Below the pieces are notes generated by a model. That model was not told the DNA's origin. It saw nothing but the letters and a program-made list of their open reading frames with translations, and ran no database searches. The position numbers and the translations under genes were made by a program. Positions 10,238 to 23,651 of a stretch of DNA of 64,000 bases are shown here, one piece after another; the first letter of the stretch is position 1; each line of letters starts with the position of its first letter. The DNA comes from Palaemon carinicauda. Its lineage: Eukaryota; Arthropoda; Malacostraca; Decapoda; Palaemonidae. The stretch covers positions 65,175,797-65,239,796 of the forward strand of contig NC_090757.1 in NCBI RefSeq assembly GCF_036898095.1, written 5' to 3'.

Positions 10238-11062
10238 GAATGTTAAGTGATAACGGCCCTGAGTTTGTTGGATGGGAGTTTGAGCAGATGTTAAGAGAAT
10301 TGGGTATTGAACATGTGTATTCGACTCTTTATATGCCAAGTGCGAAGGGGTTGGCTGAAAGGACTGTAAGAACATTAACTGAAATTTTGCGAATGATGAG
10401 TACATGTGATAATGATTGGGATTTGTATGTTGGTAGAGCGTTGTGGGCTTACAATGCAACAGTGCATAAGAGTACGGGTATGTCTCCATGTTAGTTTGTG
10501 TTAAATTTTGAAAAGATAATAAGACCAAGGTTGGGTGTGTCGGAGGATGATAGAGATGTGTGGAAAAGCAGATAAGAGGTTTGAAAGCTTTAAAGTTGGT
10601 GAGAGAGTGATGAAAGGAGTAATTGAAAAGGGTAGAATGAATGTAAAAAAGGTGCGTGATAAATTTGAAGATCACTATGAGGTGTTAGAAGTTGGTTCGA
10701 GTGGATTAAGTTATGTTTTGGGTAAGTTGTGTGTGGATGGTAGTGAGGAAAGAGTTAGGACACACCACAACCAGTTGCGTAAATGGAAGGAGGTACCTGA
10801 GTATATCCAAGAGAATGGGATGAGTAAATGGTTGAAAAGGAACAAGTGTGAACCTAATATGTATAAGGATATAGGTCTAGAAGGTAAACAGTTGGTGTTA
10901 GTAGAATATATGAAAAGGAAGAATACGAGATCTTTAAGTAAGGATGGAAGAAGGAGAAACTTTATAAGTAAAAGTGAGAATAGGCCTAGTAATAAGTATG
11001 ACAAGAGTGTAAATGTACAAGTGTGTATGGAAGATAAATGTGTTAATACTGATGAATCATGA
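10216..11062 (+). pseudogene. int: Integrase C-terminal half, interrupted
   Basis: After a frame change in the TG run at about 10216-10230, the core continues with MLSDNGPEFVGWEF (second catalytic Asp) and SAKGLAERTVRTLTEI (catalytic Glu). A TAG at 10492 replaces a codon in the region that normally reads SPxxLVxG. A further frame change leads to the open segment 10535-11062. That segment has the C-terminal barrel-like part (FKVGERVMKGVI, then KFEDHYEVLEV) and VRTHHNQLRKW, as in Gypsy integrases. Integrase inserts the cDNA into the host genome. The breaks should inactivate this copy, although the catalytic Asp and Glu codons are all present. Confidence 0.83.
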
Positions 11063-11068
11063 CCGAGT

Positions 11069-11431
11069 ATGAATGATACCTATAGTGCGTGTGGCTTTTC
11101 CTTAGGTGATGTAAAAGAAAGGATGACGAATGCGAGAGTGAGAGATAGAATGATTAGTAGTATGCATGAATCTTTTGCTAAAGTTGAGATTGTTTTTGAT
11201 GAAATGGATGAACTGTTTACAGAAATGAGTGTAATTTTAGGGCCAGATGAGAACGAGGTAGATATGATTGTACATGATATATTAGATGATAGGGATTTAG
11301 ATAGGAATAGTGTTAATGTAGCGAATGATTGTGATAAGGAAGAAGTGAATGAGAGAGTATATGGAGGGCCAGTTACTCGGAGCAGAGGACCTGTTCCCGA
11401 CTGCGACTGGGTTATGAAGAAAATAATGTAA
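11069..11431 (+). pseudogene. C-terminal tail of pol
   Basis: The segment is in the same frame as the preceding integrase segment, separated from it only by a TGA at 11060. It is acidic (many Asp and Glu) and ends with GGPVTRSRGPVPDCDW. A short VTRSRG-type motif near the end of pol is common in metazoan Gypsy elements. No enzyme domain is visible and no env-like gene follows. Confidence 0.6.
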
Positions 11432-11464
11432 GTGGTTGTGGGAGAATGTAGTAGGATTTGGCAA

Positions 11465-11479
11465 AGTAAGGGGGAGGAA
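11465..11479 (+). promoter_or_regulatory. Polypurine tract
   Basis: A purine-rich run (AAGTAAGGGGGAGGAA or nearly so) lies immediately upstream of the 3' LTR start TGTGG. This is where the plus-strand primer of LTR elements is generated; only one pyrimidine interrupts it. Confidence 0.75.
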
Positions 11480-12841
<1,362 letters not shown>

Positions 12842-13093
12842 GCAGTAGTAGTAGGGAAGGAGGTCCATCGGATACCTAGCAACGCACCCCCTTCTTTTGC
12901 CACTTTTCTCCCTTACATCACAGAGTTAAATCTATTCGAGGTGAAAATGCGATATCCTTTATTGGATACTCGCGCAAGGAGTTAGAATCACGGAGACCGC
13001 CGGTTGTTTAATTCTTTGGGAGTATCACTGTAGCAAATATCCCTTAGAAGGTTACTTAAAGGAACCCCTCCATCAGGACAACATGGCCTAAGC

Positions 13094-13167
<74 letters not shown>
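12842..13167. other. Flank between the LTR element and the gap, ending in (AT)n
   Basis: About 250 bases with no recognisable gene, then an AT dinucleotide run from about 13095 that continues into the N gap. Any open frame across this stretch is an artefact of the AT repeat and the Ns. Confidence 0.8.
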
Positions 13168-13667
13168 NNNNNNNNNNNNNNNNNNNNNNNNNNNNNNNNN
13201 NNNNNNNNNNNNNNNNNNNNNNNNNNNNNNNNNNNNNNNNNNNNNNNNNNNNNNNNNNNNNNNNNNNNNNNNNNNNNNNNNNNNNNNNNNNNNNNNNNNN
13301 NNNNNNNNNNNNNNNNNNNNNNNNNNNNNNNNNNNNNNNNNNNNNNNNNNNNNNNNNNNNNNNNNNNNNNNNNNNNNNNNNNNNNNNNNNNNNNNNNNNN
13401 NNNNNNNNNNNNNNNNNNNNNNNNNNNNNNNNNNNNNNNNNNNNNNNNNNNNNNNNNNNNNNNNNNNNNNNNNNNNNNNNNNNNNNNNNNNNNNNNNNNN
13501 NNNNNNNNNNNNNNNNNNNNNNNNNNNNNNNNNNNNNNNNNNNNNNNNNNNNNNNNNNNNNNNNNNNNNNNNNNNNNNNNNNNNNNNNNNNNNNNNNNNN
13601 NNNNNNNNNNNNNNNNNNNNNNNNNNNNNNNNNNNNNNNNNNNNNNNNNNNNNNNNNNNNNNNNNNN
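13168..13667. other. Assembly gap, exactly 500 Ns
   Basis: 500 consecutive Ns. The round length suggests a placeholder of unknown true size. The sequence resumes inside the repeat unit, so the left end of the array is missing. Confidence 0.99.
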
Positions 13668-14240
13668 GTTGAGTAGTCTGCGCCGTGGGAGAAGCTCTCC
13701 CAGGAGTTCCGTCAGGGGAAGGCAGAGGGTCCAGAAACCGTTCTGCGCATTAGCCCCCAGTGGAACTCTCCCATTAAAAGGTTGACAGACAACCTGGTCT
13801 TGTTGAGACCCATTGTCCTCAGACAAAAAGGAGGGAAGACGCAGGCGTCGAAGTTGTCCCACCATCACCGGAATGCATCTTGCCAGAGTTTCGGGGTCTG
13901 AGACTGGGGGGAAGAACAGCGGAAGCTTGAGGTTCCAAGCTGTCGCGATCAGGTCCCCCAGACCAGGACTTGCTGGTTACCCAAGGTCAAAGACCCCAGG
14001 TACACTCTCTCTACGAGGCTCTGCTCGGATAGTCGGAGAGAACATTCCCCTGCCTGGAATGAGAGAGCCGATGGTGGTATTGAGAGAATCTCAATCATCC
14101 TGGTATCTCTACTGCAAGATGTGAAGGTGTGAAAATGCGTCCCCTGCTGGTTAGAATACGCCAGAATCATGAAGTCGACGAGCACGGGGCGACTCGGCAG
14201 GAGCTCTAATATCTGTAGAGGGGCCAGACTAAGGCCCCTA
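13668..14240 (-). pseudogene. DIRS-like RNase H remnant, U0
   Basis: Homologous to 27360-27930. The gap cuts its 3' part. The minus-strand segments have the same broken frames as in U1. Confidence 0.42.
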
Positions 14241-14661
14241 AGCCTGCCTGAATGATGGAGAGGTATCCTTCAGGTCTTGACCATAGGCCTGGACCGGAAC
14301 ATGCCCCCCCCCTTTCCTTTGACGAGTCCGAGAACAGCATCAAGAATGTGGGGGAAAGGACGAGAATATCCACTACCATCAAGAGGCTCCATAGGTCAAC
14401 ACCCATTGCAGGTCTAATAGTTCCGCTGTCCCATAGGGGCCAGGAAGTCCGGTTAAACGTTGCCTGAAGCCACCGGAACTTGGACCGCCCCACATGGAAC
14501 TTATCCTGAGGCGACCGTTCGGACTATAGACGGGTCAATGAGGAAAGGAGAACTAGGAAACGTTCCAAGGTAGGGCTGAAAGCTCTGCTTGACTGAGAAA
14601 CAGGTACTGCGACTCTCCTCAGTCTTGCCACAGTCAACTGAAAGGAAGGCTCGGAGGATGT

Positions 14662-14779
14662 GGTAACAGAATCTGGTGTCCCCAGGTGGTCACCCATCAA
14701 AGTACCGACCAGAACCGACGTTGCTTAACCTCGCTGGACGGACGAGAAGCGGGGTTTCCAACTTGGTAAGGCCGTTGAC
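14662..14779 (-). pseudogene. 5S rRNA-derived segment, U0
   Basis: 118 bases on the minus strand, colinear with a 119-120-base 5S rRNA. Near-matches include AGGTTAAGCAACGTCGG (A-box region) and TGATGGGTGACCACCTGGG (C-box region). Substitutions at several internal-promoter positions suggest it is not a functional gene. Confidence 0.75.
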
Positions 14780-15796
14780 TCAATATCATGGCCAGATACT
14801 CCAGATGTTGAGGCAGAAGAAGAGAAGGCTCCAAGCAAAATACCATGAACCCACACTCATGGTAAGCATCCGGAAGCTTGTCCCGGCGCTGAAAGAAGGT
14901 CGAACCCGAGCCTACCGGAGTTGACCAGCCCTCCAAACAGCAGAGGAGGCGGAAGCCTGCACCTGAGCGGCCATGAGGAAGGCTGGGGAGAGTTCTCTGG
15001 GGAAAAAAACCTGCAATGCCACGGCGGGATAGCCACACTGCATCATAAGCAGAATACTTGCAGTCTAGGCTTAATTCGACGAGCTCCATGGAAGATGGAT
15101 GGAATGAAAACTGAAAGCACCCGTCCTTCCGATCCAGGGCCTAAGGAGTCCTGTCGCCTCGTTACCAGTCTGATCGATTCTGCTGTTCTACGCTGGACGA
15201 AGTTTGTCCGACAAACTTCATCAGGGCTGAGAGGTCGACTACGGAACTCCCTCTCAGATCCTTCCTTACAAGAAAGGTTCGACTGAAGAGGCCGGGGGTG
15301 AAGCCGTCGATGATCCTATGGAAGACCTTCGCCTAAGGTATGGATCATTATGCCCAACCGGGGCAACTCTTGCTGACGCTATGGCGTAGAGGTTCAGAGA
15401 CACTGAATTCGCTGACAGAGACGGCAGGCGCAATATCCTTGGCTGATCACAGAGATTGTGCGGGAATGGGCATCGGAAGCTGTCATTCGGATGAGTAACC
15501 TTAAGCATCCTCCCAGCGAAAAAACCTGCAATCCTAGAGTTCATGAACTCTGCCGCTCCTTTTAGGACTATGCCCCCCCGGTGGAGCCTCCCGTGCCATC
15601 TGTTCCTGACAGGAGGAAACTGCAATTGGACACCTTGTCCCAGTTGTCGTAGCCGATAACTTAGGCCGACATGGTTGAAAGAAAAGGGCGCTGGAGCCCT
15701 GCAGAGTCTGGAAGAAAGCGCCTTGGAGGAGTGAAAACGGAAGTCGATTTCTTCCGCACAGCCGCTGTCTAAGTCTCTGTCCTTGGGCACAAACAA
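14780..15796 (-). pseudogene. DIRS-like reverse transcriptase remnant, U0
   Basis: Minus-strand frames resemble a DIRS RT: an N-terminal part open from 15796 to 15266, then the core. The 5S-like segment follows directly after the region corresponding to LPQHLEYLAMILS. Several frame changes. Confidence 0.5.
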
Positions 15797-16523
15797 ACTC
15801 TTCTCAAGGATGGGTGTCTGAGGTCGTCGACCTCTACAGATGAGACACCCAAAGGAAGCCCTCAGTCAGCGCGTCCAGATGGTACAACATCGAGCTTGTC
15901 CGCAAGTTAGATACTTAACGACTAAAGGACAAGGTGCTTGAGCTCGAGAGGAGGAAAGTACCCATGATCTTCCTGTAGCTTCCTTGAACCAAACCTCGGG
16001 CCGTAACCGAGGAGGGAAAGGACCTGGTAAGCACCCAGAGGAAGGGGTAAGCAGTCACCCCTTGTCCGATGGAGAAATCTCGAACGGAAAGCCAAAAATC
16101 CTTCCAGGGAATGACGGGGAAGGGCTAACCCAGGTTCTGGAAAGAGGAGTGTTGCTCAGATCTCCCTGAAGTTTCTCCTATTCTTGCAAGTGCAATGCTC
16201 TGCGTTTACGGGGTGAGGCCGTGTTCTGGAAATACGCTCCAGTAGAACTCGCCAGTCTGGCCATGCTGCGAAAACCCCAATGGGAATCGTGGTCGCAATC
16301 GCCCTGGAGCTTGCGCGATGGTAATTCAAAGATTTGCGCGTGGGCGAACGTGGAAGCGCCCATGTGCGGTAACGCAGGAACGCAAACGAAGGTGAGCGAA
16401 GGAGCGCAGAAGGAGGGCGAGCGTGGTAGGAAGGGCGAGAGCTGGTGGTCGGCGAGCGATAACCCATAGACAAGCAATGGATACTGCAAGAATTAAGCCG
16501 ACGTTTGTGCGAAGAAACACTGT

Positions 16524-18120
16524 AGGTTCGAGCGACGGAACACCGTCGGTTCGCACGACGGCGTGCGACGGAACACCGTCGGTTCTCGCGACGGAACACC
16601 GTCGGTTCGCGCGACGGAACACCGTCCGTCCGCGCGATGGAAAACCGTTGGTTCGCGCACGGGCGAACATTGGAGAGCATGGGCGCGGACGCGCATGAGC
16701 GTAGACTTGCAGGCACATGGGTGTGGGCGCGCAGGCGAATGATCGCGCGGGCGCACAGGCAAGCGGTCGCGCAGGCGAGCGGTCGCGCAGGCGAGAGGTC
16801 GCGCAGGCGAACGGTCGCGCAGGCGAATGGTCGCGCAGGCGAACGGTCGCGCAGTCGAATGGTCGCGCAGGCAAACGGTCGCGCGGGCTCGCAGGCGAAC
16901 AATCGCGCATGCGAACGGTCGCTGCGACCGGCGCGCAGGCGAGCAGTCGAGCGGTCGCAAGGGTGGGCAGGTGAATGAGCGCGAGTCCGAGGCGGTGAAC
17001 GCAAGCGTTAGCACGATGGCGAAGAAACGCGCTGCCGCGTGGGCGAGGAAGACCGCTGGCGATATGGATCAACAGGCGATCGGTGGTGAGCTGGTGAGCG
17101 CTAACGCGCAGGTTGGCGATGGGGCGTTGTGGCATGCCGACGCGATGGCGAGCAGCATGCGCAGGTGAGCGATCGCGAGCAGCATGCGCAGGTGGGCGGT
17201 TGCGCGATGGCGATCAGCATGCGCAGGTGGGCGGTCGCGCGATGGCGATCAGCATGCGCAGGTGGGCGGTCGCGCGATGGCTATCAGCATGCGCAGGTGG
17301 GCGGTCGCGCGATGGCGATCAGCATGCTCAGGTGGGCGGTCGCGCGATGGCGAGCAGCATCCGCAGGTGGGCGATCGCGCGATGGCGAGCAGCATCCGCA
17401 GGTGGGCGGTTGCGCGATGGCGAGCAGCATCCGCAGGTGGGCGGTCGCGCGATGGCGAGCAGCATCCGCAGGTGGGCGATCGCGCTATGGCGAGCAGCAT
17501 CCGCAGGTAGGCGATCGCGCGATGGCGAGCAGCATGCGCAGGTGAGCTAGTAGCTGGCGAACCATGTTCCTTCAGAAGTGTTGGAGAACGTTGGCGTGCC
17601 GGCTGTAACACACGCGGGCGATCCGGAGATCGCCGAGAGACAGGTGATCGCTGCCGAGCTGATGATCACTGACGAGCAGAAGGCAACGCGTGGAAGCCTG
17701 CGCATAGAAGAAGAGTCCTTGACCCCGACCTGAACCGAAGTTCTAGATCGCGAGGCTGAATGTGGGTGCACAGGGCGCGTAACAGGAACCAACAGGAACA
17801 GCAGGGATGATCATCATGAGAGCGCTGACGAACAGGAGAGCGCTGATGAGCAGGAGAGCGCCTGTGCGCTAACACTGAGCAGGAGCAGGAGAGAACACAG
17901 CAGAAGGGCGCGCAGGGGAACCCTGACACGCAAGGGAACCCTTACACGCAAGGGAACCCTGACACGCAAGGGAAGAACCCCCGTGGGAGGCAACCCTTTG
18001 CCCCGAAGGGATCGTTGTCCGTCGGGAGACTGATGTCCGTCGGAAGACCGTTGTCTGTCCGCCGGGAGACTGATGTCCGTCGGAAGACCGTTGTCCGTTG
18101 GGAAGACTGTTGCCCGTCGG
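16524..18120. repeat. GC-rich minisatellite tract, U0
   Basis: Successive arrays: about five imperfect 23-bp units (16530-16658, core GACGGAACACCGTC), 16-bp units of the GCGCAGGCGAACGGTC type (about 16731-16930), 35-bp units with GCAGCATGCGCAGGTGGG (17140-17545, about 11), 18-bp units GGGAACCCTGACACGCAA (about 17915-17970), and about 42-bp units around GGGAGACTGATGTCCGTCGG (18015-18120). Long open frames on both strands come from the repeats and are not genes. Confidence 0.85.
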
Positions 18121-20192
18121 AAGACGAGATCAGACTGCTGTCCATCTGCACCAAGGCGGAAGATCAAGAAAAAGGAGTTGTAGGCTGCAAACGGAGATTC
18201 AAAAAGGCGCCTCTTAGCACCCTTATAGGGAGATGAGAGGCCCTACGACGAGGCGGACGGTGTGCCTTACGGCGAGGGAGGCCAACAGCAACAGAAGAAT
18301 CCTCCGAAGAGGAGTCTCTATGAGTGTACTCTCTCGCGAACGAAAGAGAAACACTTCGTAGAAGAGACTGGTCAGCCAGTGACCTAAAAGGAGCAATCCT
18401 CCGAAGAGGAGCTCCTGCAGTTGCCCAGCCCCTTGAGCGAAAGTGCAGGTGTGATCGCTCAGCACCAAGAGCATAGTCGCACGAAAAAAAGGCAAGAGAA
18501 GAACCCCCCAAAAGGGGAAAAACTCAAGCCTGGACAGGAAAAACTTCCCTCGGAAGGAAAGTTACCTGCCCAAGGAGGCAAGCCTCCTGATAGTTCTAAA
18601 ATGAACTGGAGAGCTGTCCGTCGTCACGGGAGTACTTCCAGTAGAAGGAGACACGCCCCTGACGAAAATACAAGGGGGGAGGCAGCAACAGCCGAATTCC
18701 CAGGCCTCAACAAGACAGCTCACACCGTTGCCATATTACAGAAACGAACTAGATCGGTAACTGTAAAAAAATAAAACAAAAAACATAGTACACATTCATT
18801 CCCCCGGGAAGGCTCCGAAGAGGAATCCCGAGGGAAAGGAAACAAGAATTACACAACAGGCACGTGCCCTTACAACCACTTACACTCACGGAAGGAAGGC
18901 TGTAACCAAAACAGAATTATAACAATTATAATTATGTAACTATGTAATTATGTAATTTAAAAATGAATGAACACTAAAGAAAGAACGAAAACCCCGAAAG
19001 GAATCGTTCTACAAGCTGAAAAAAAAAAAAAACTACAATTAGATTCATAAACTAATTGAGACAAACGTACGGCGTAGCAACCCCCCCACACGGAAAGGAA
19101 GCTACAAGGGCGTAGTAACACATAGTAAAAGGGTGAACGACCTCAAGAGAGAGAGAGAGAGAAAGACATAAGTCAAACTCGATCGCCACCCATAAAATTA
19201 CGCCGTGGTGGCCTAACTGCCGAGGACTCCACGTAGATATCGTACACTACACACGCAACTCTGAAAAGGAAACTTACTGATTTCTATACTCAAATATATA
19301 TACAAACATGAAAATATGTTTACATATATATTGAGTAAATGAAAAGTAAGCGATTAAGTATAGACAAAACAAACAATGGCTGCCAAGAGAGGACCAAGAT
19401 AGAGACGTCTGTCACAGTCCGAGCCAAAAGTGAAAGTGAGCATTCATCTGTGTGTGAGGGTGGGGGAGGGGTAGCTAGCTACCACTCCCTTAACACCCCC
19501 CCCCCCCCGCTAACTAGCGCGGGAATAATACACCCTCGTTAAATTCTAATGGCTCGCCATTTCAGCTGCGCTAAAAGGTAAACCCATTGTAAATAGCGTG
19601 GTTTGTATTTCGGTTACGGAACAACTACAATTTTGACCAAGTATCATAGTCCACCGAAGAAATGAAACATTTAATACCAACAAATGAATGTTATACAAAC
19701 TGATGAACTGGATCTTCAATCAACATCCTAAGAAAACCAAGGACTGACATTCAAAGTTTACAAAACATTGAAGAAACATATCCAGGAAACACTACATTCA
19801 ACGGAAATCGGACCGAAAACATTCACCCAAACATCAAGAGAGAGAGAGGAAATAACGACATCACACAACGCCATATAAACCGAAGCTAAGTACAATTTTC
19901 TTATTCATTTCAGTATTGAGCAGTGAGGTGTAGTTACCACAAGTCAATTGTCCATTATTACTGGGGTGAGTTGTTTGCTAATCTTCAATTTCCTTTCATT
20001 AAAGGAAACTGTGTTCAACTCCGAATTCTCATGTAGAATTTTTTTTTCTCTCTTTGCTAATTCCGTTTTCTTTCAGAAATTCTCAGGAAAATTCTTTGTA
20101 TTCCGTTTTCTTTCAGAAGTTCTCGGGAAATATCTTTGTATTAGTATTATTGTTTTGGGGAATTTTGATAAAATCTTTATCATTTAGTGTTT

Positions 20193-20463
20193 ATGCGTTT
20201 ACGCAGTAGACGTCTGTATTCATATAGATATTTTGATAGGATTGCAAGGGGTCGTAGAGATAGGAAAAGAAATACCGTAAACATGATGCCCCCTGTGAGC
20301 CCAGCCCCTGGACCGAGTAACCCAACAGCAGGACAGGGTAATCCCCTTCCTATTGTGACACTTGTAAATGCTCGATCTGCAATCCTTCCTTTTCAGGGTT
20401 GGGTTAATGGGTTCTTGCCTCACAATGTGGAGTCATGGATTTCATCCGTCGATGCCCATTTAA
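20193..20463 (+). pseudogene. Gag-like gene of U0, 5' exon-like part before the piggyBac-like insertion
   Basis: Begins MRLRSRRLYSYRYFDR and runs through PPVSPAPGPSNPTAGQG and WVNGFLPHNVESWISSVDAH. At 20463 it is cut by the TTAA insertion. The continuation is at 23652. Confidence 0.8.
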
Positions 20464-23400
20464 CCCTGGATAGGTACGATGGGTCGTTTGCGACCCCGAG
20501 CGTCAAAAAAAAACAGGTTTTTCTCACGTGACTCACCCCCGTGACTGAATTTGTGGGTGATCGACCTGCAGGAGGTGTCTCCCCTACACGCTCTAGTAGT
20601 GTCCAGAAGTGCATTGCTGTAGCTGTACTCCTTCCCCGATTTCTGAGACGCGTCGGGGTCGTTCGCGACCGAGTTTACCCTTCTAAGGTAGTTTGCATAA
20701 TTATCAAAGTTATTACGTATTATGAAATTGTCGTAGAATGGTGCAACTTGTATAGGTTATCAGTTGTGGAAAGTCTTGGTGGATTGTTTGGCTACCATGT
20801 GCATGATTTTTTTTTTAGTTAAAATGTCGTTCATCACCACGAGGACCATTTTACCGCGAGTGCCCCTTTTTCATTTTTTTTCATTTTTTTGCCAAGTCAT
20901 TTTTCCGTAAGATATTGCCAAATAGGGTCGTAAAACTTTTGCTTGTTTAGTGTTGGAAAGTGTGTCTAGATGATCTGGCTACCCATGCATGACTTTGTTT
21001 TTGTCAGATACGACGTAGTTATTGGTATATTGGGTATTTAACTGCGGTTACCAATTTCTGTTTTTTTTTCAATATTTGTAAAAATTACTACGTAGTAAGG
21101 AATTGCCGTATATTATTCATTTTTTTTTCATGTTTATGTGTTAGAAAGTGTGCCTTGATGGTTGGGCTAACACGTGCATGTCTTTTTTTTTATCTGAGAT
21201 GCCGTATATTAGAATGTCGGGCATTTTACCGCGAGTGTCCCTTTTTCATTTTTTTTCATTTTTTTGCCAAGTCATTTTTCCGTAAGATATTGCGAAATAG
21301 TATCGTAAAACTTTTGCTTTTTTAGTGTTGGAAAGTGTGTCTAGATGATCTGGCTACCCATGCGTGATTTTGTTTTTGTCAGATACGACGTAGTTATTGG
21401 TATATTGGGTACTTAACTGCGGTTGCCAATTTCTGTTTTTTTTTCAATATTTGTAAAAATTTACTACGTAGTAAGGAATTGCCGTATATTATTGATTTTT
21501 TTTTCATGTTTGTGTTAGAAAGTGTGCCTTGATGGTTGGGCTAACACGTGCATGTCTTTTTTTTTTTAATCTGAGATGCCGTATATTAGAATGTTGGGCA
21601 TTTTTCCGCGAGTGCCCCTTTTTATTTGTTTTGCATTTTTTTGCTTAGTCATGTTACCGTAAGGAATTGGCAAGTAGTGTCGCAAAACTTATATTTTTAT
21701 AGTGTTGGAAAGTGTTTCTAGATGATCTGGCTACCCATGCCTATTTTTTTTTTAGCCAGATATGGCGTATATATAAGTATGTGTTCGATTTTCCTGTGAT
21801 TGCCATTTTTTCGTTTTTTCCCATTTCTTTCAAAATTACTACGTACTAAGGAACTATCACAGAGTAATATTTCATTTATATGTTTATTTGTCGGAAAATG
21901 TGCCTTGATGGTTTGCCTAGCACGTGGCTGAAATTTTTTTTTTCTGAAATGCCGTATATTAGAATGGCCATTTTTCCACGATTGCCCCTTTTTATTTGTT
22001 TTGCATTTTTTTGCTTAGTCATGTTACCGTAAAGAATTGGCAAGTAGTGTCGCAAAACTTATAATTTTATAGTGTTGGAAAGTGTTTCTAGATGATCTGG
22101 CTACCCATGCCTATCTTCTTTTTTTAGCCAGATATGGCGTATATATAGGTATGTGTTCGATTTTCCTGTGATTGCCATTTTTTCGTTTTTTCCCATTTCT
22201 TTCAAAATTACTACGTACTAAGGAACTATCACAGAGTAATTATTCATTTGGATGATTATTTGTCGGAAAATGTGCCTTGATGGTTTGCCTAGCACGTGGC
22301 TGAATTTTTTTTTTCTGAAATGCCGTATATTAGAATGTTAGCCATTTTTCCGCGAGTGCCCCTTTTTATTTGTTTTGCATTTTTTTTGCTTAGTCATGTT
22401 ACAGTAAGGAATTGGCAAGTAGTGTCGCAAAACTTATACTTTTATAGTGTTGGAAAGTGTTTCTAGATGATCTGGCTACCCATGCCTATCTTTTTTTTTA
22501 GCCAGATATGGCGTATATATAGGTATGTGTTCGATTTTCCGGTGATTGCCATTTTTTCGTTTTTTCCCAATTCTTTCAAAATTACTACGTACTAAGGAAC
22601 TATCACAGAGTAATGATTCCTCTAGATGTTTATTTGTCGGAAAATTTTGTTTACTTTTTTTTTGATTGAATATCATCAAATTTTTTTAGCTAAAATATTA
22701 TATTGTTTTACATTTTTTTTTTTTCGATTTTATTTCCCTTCAAAAAAAATTTTTTGGGTCAGAATTTTAATTTTATAGTCGTAAAATAATCGACAATTAT
22801 CCAGCAACCCACCATACAATTTTTATGCATATCCAATAATAATTAGATTAGTAAATAACACCTTGAAATTGACATACCCTTCCTACATTTCAAGTGGCAG
22901 ATTAGGGAGTCTGAGTCAGTGTGGTTGGCGGCCATTTTGTGGACATATCCGAAGCGTAAGCTGCCCTATCTATATATATTCTTGTTCCCTATAGAATTTG
23001 TGATATTTTGGTATATTTTTACCTGCATAAATATCATATTATATATTAAATATATGTATTTTTTTACGAAATTTCTAAGTACTCAAAAAATTAACTTTAG
23101 ATATGGCCCCTGATATAAATGTAATTTACAAAATAATGAGGATTTTTTTACATATTTCTATTTTAGGATAACATATGTTTATTCCCTAAAAAAATTAGCC
23201 ACTTCCTATTTCATTTGGGTACCCAAAAAAATTCATGAAATTTGGACAAATTTTTTTGGCCAAAAAAGGTTACCCTTTTTTTCTCATTTCAGATCTTCAC
23301 CTCCATGGGTCTGACTTCATCCAAATTACATCAAGATGTGTCCTAAACATTCAAGAATCAATTCCTAAAAGGATTTGTGTATATATGTATAAACTTTTTT

Positions 23401-23651
23401 TTTATGAATTTTTATGTCAGGTCTTTTTTTTTCTACTTAATTTTTTAAAATATTTATAATAAATAGTTTTTCTGCAGATGAGTAGTATTTATCTTTACAG
23501 TTGTTTTAAGCATTCATTGAAGTTTTTTTTGGCAATAGAAAAAAGGAGGTTACTGCAAAAACTGATTTTTCAAGAATTTTTTTTGGCGTCGGGGTCGTTC
23601 GCGTCCGAGTATACCCTTAAAGGGGTGTCCGAGGAGCGTACCTATCCAGGA
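20464..23651. mobile_element. piggyBac-like element (3,188 bp), probably non-autonomous, inserted in U0
   Basis: It is flanked by TTAA at 20460-20463 and 23652-23655. The other units show the empty site with one TTAA (CATTTAAATGCC). The ends are inverted repeats, CCCTGGATAGGTACG on the left and, on the other strand, TCCTGGATAGGTACG on the right. TTAA duplication with CCCT-type ends is the piggyBac signature. A subterminal block GTCGGGGTCGTTCGCG at about 23588 is also present internally near 20647. No transposase-sized frame exists (longest under 100 codons apart from the flanking gag frame), and most of the interior is tandem repeat and AT-rich filler, so it would need a transposase from elsewhere. 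Confidence 0.88.
20826..22640. repeat. Tandem repeats of about 370 bp inside the piggyBac-like element
   Basis: Five imperfect units, each with a CCGTATATTAGAATG-like start and a CCGCGAGTGCCCCTTTTT-like block, followed by GTTGGAAAGTGT..CTAGATGATCTGGC and a TACTACGTA motif. The anchor recurs near 20826, 21196, 21572, 21948 and 22318. Confidence 0.85.

Larger units (their letters stand above)
13668..19624 (-). mobile_element. DIRS-like retroelement remnant in U0, truncated by the gap
   Basis: On the minus strand its 5' inverted terminal repeat is at 19428-19624 and the RT remnant at about 14780-15796; the RNase H remnant begins at the gap edge. The 3' portion is missing. GC-rich minisatellites occupy 16524-18120, and the 18120-19430 part is a leader-like region without a convincing gene. 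Confidence 0.6.

Noticed and set aside
13056..13868. 270-codon minus frame
   Set aside because: It spans the 500-base N gap and an AT run, so it has no meaning.
17140..17545. Regular short repeats suggesting a CRISPR array
   Set aside because: Units are head-to-tail with no unique spacers, in an otherwise eukaryotic retroelement; these are minisatellites.
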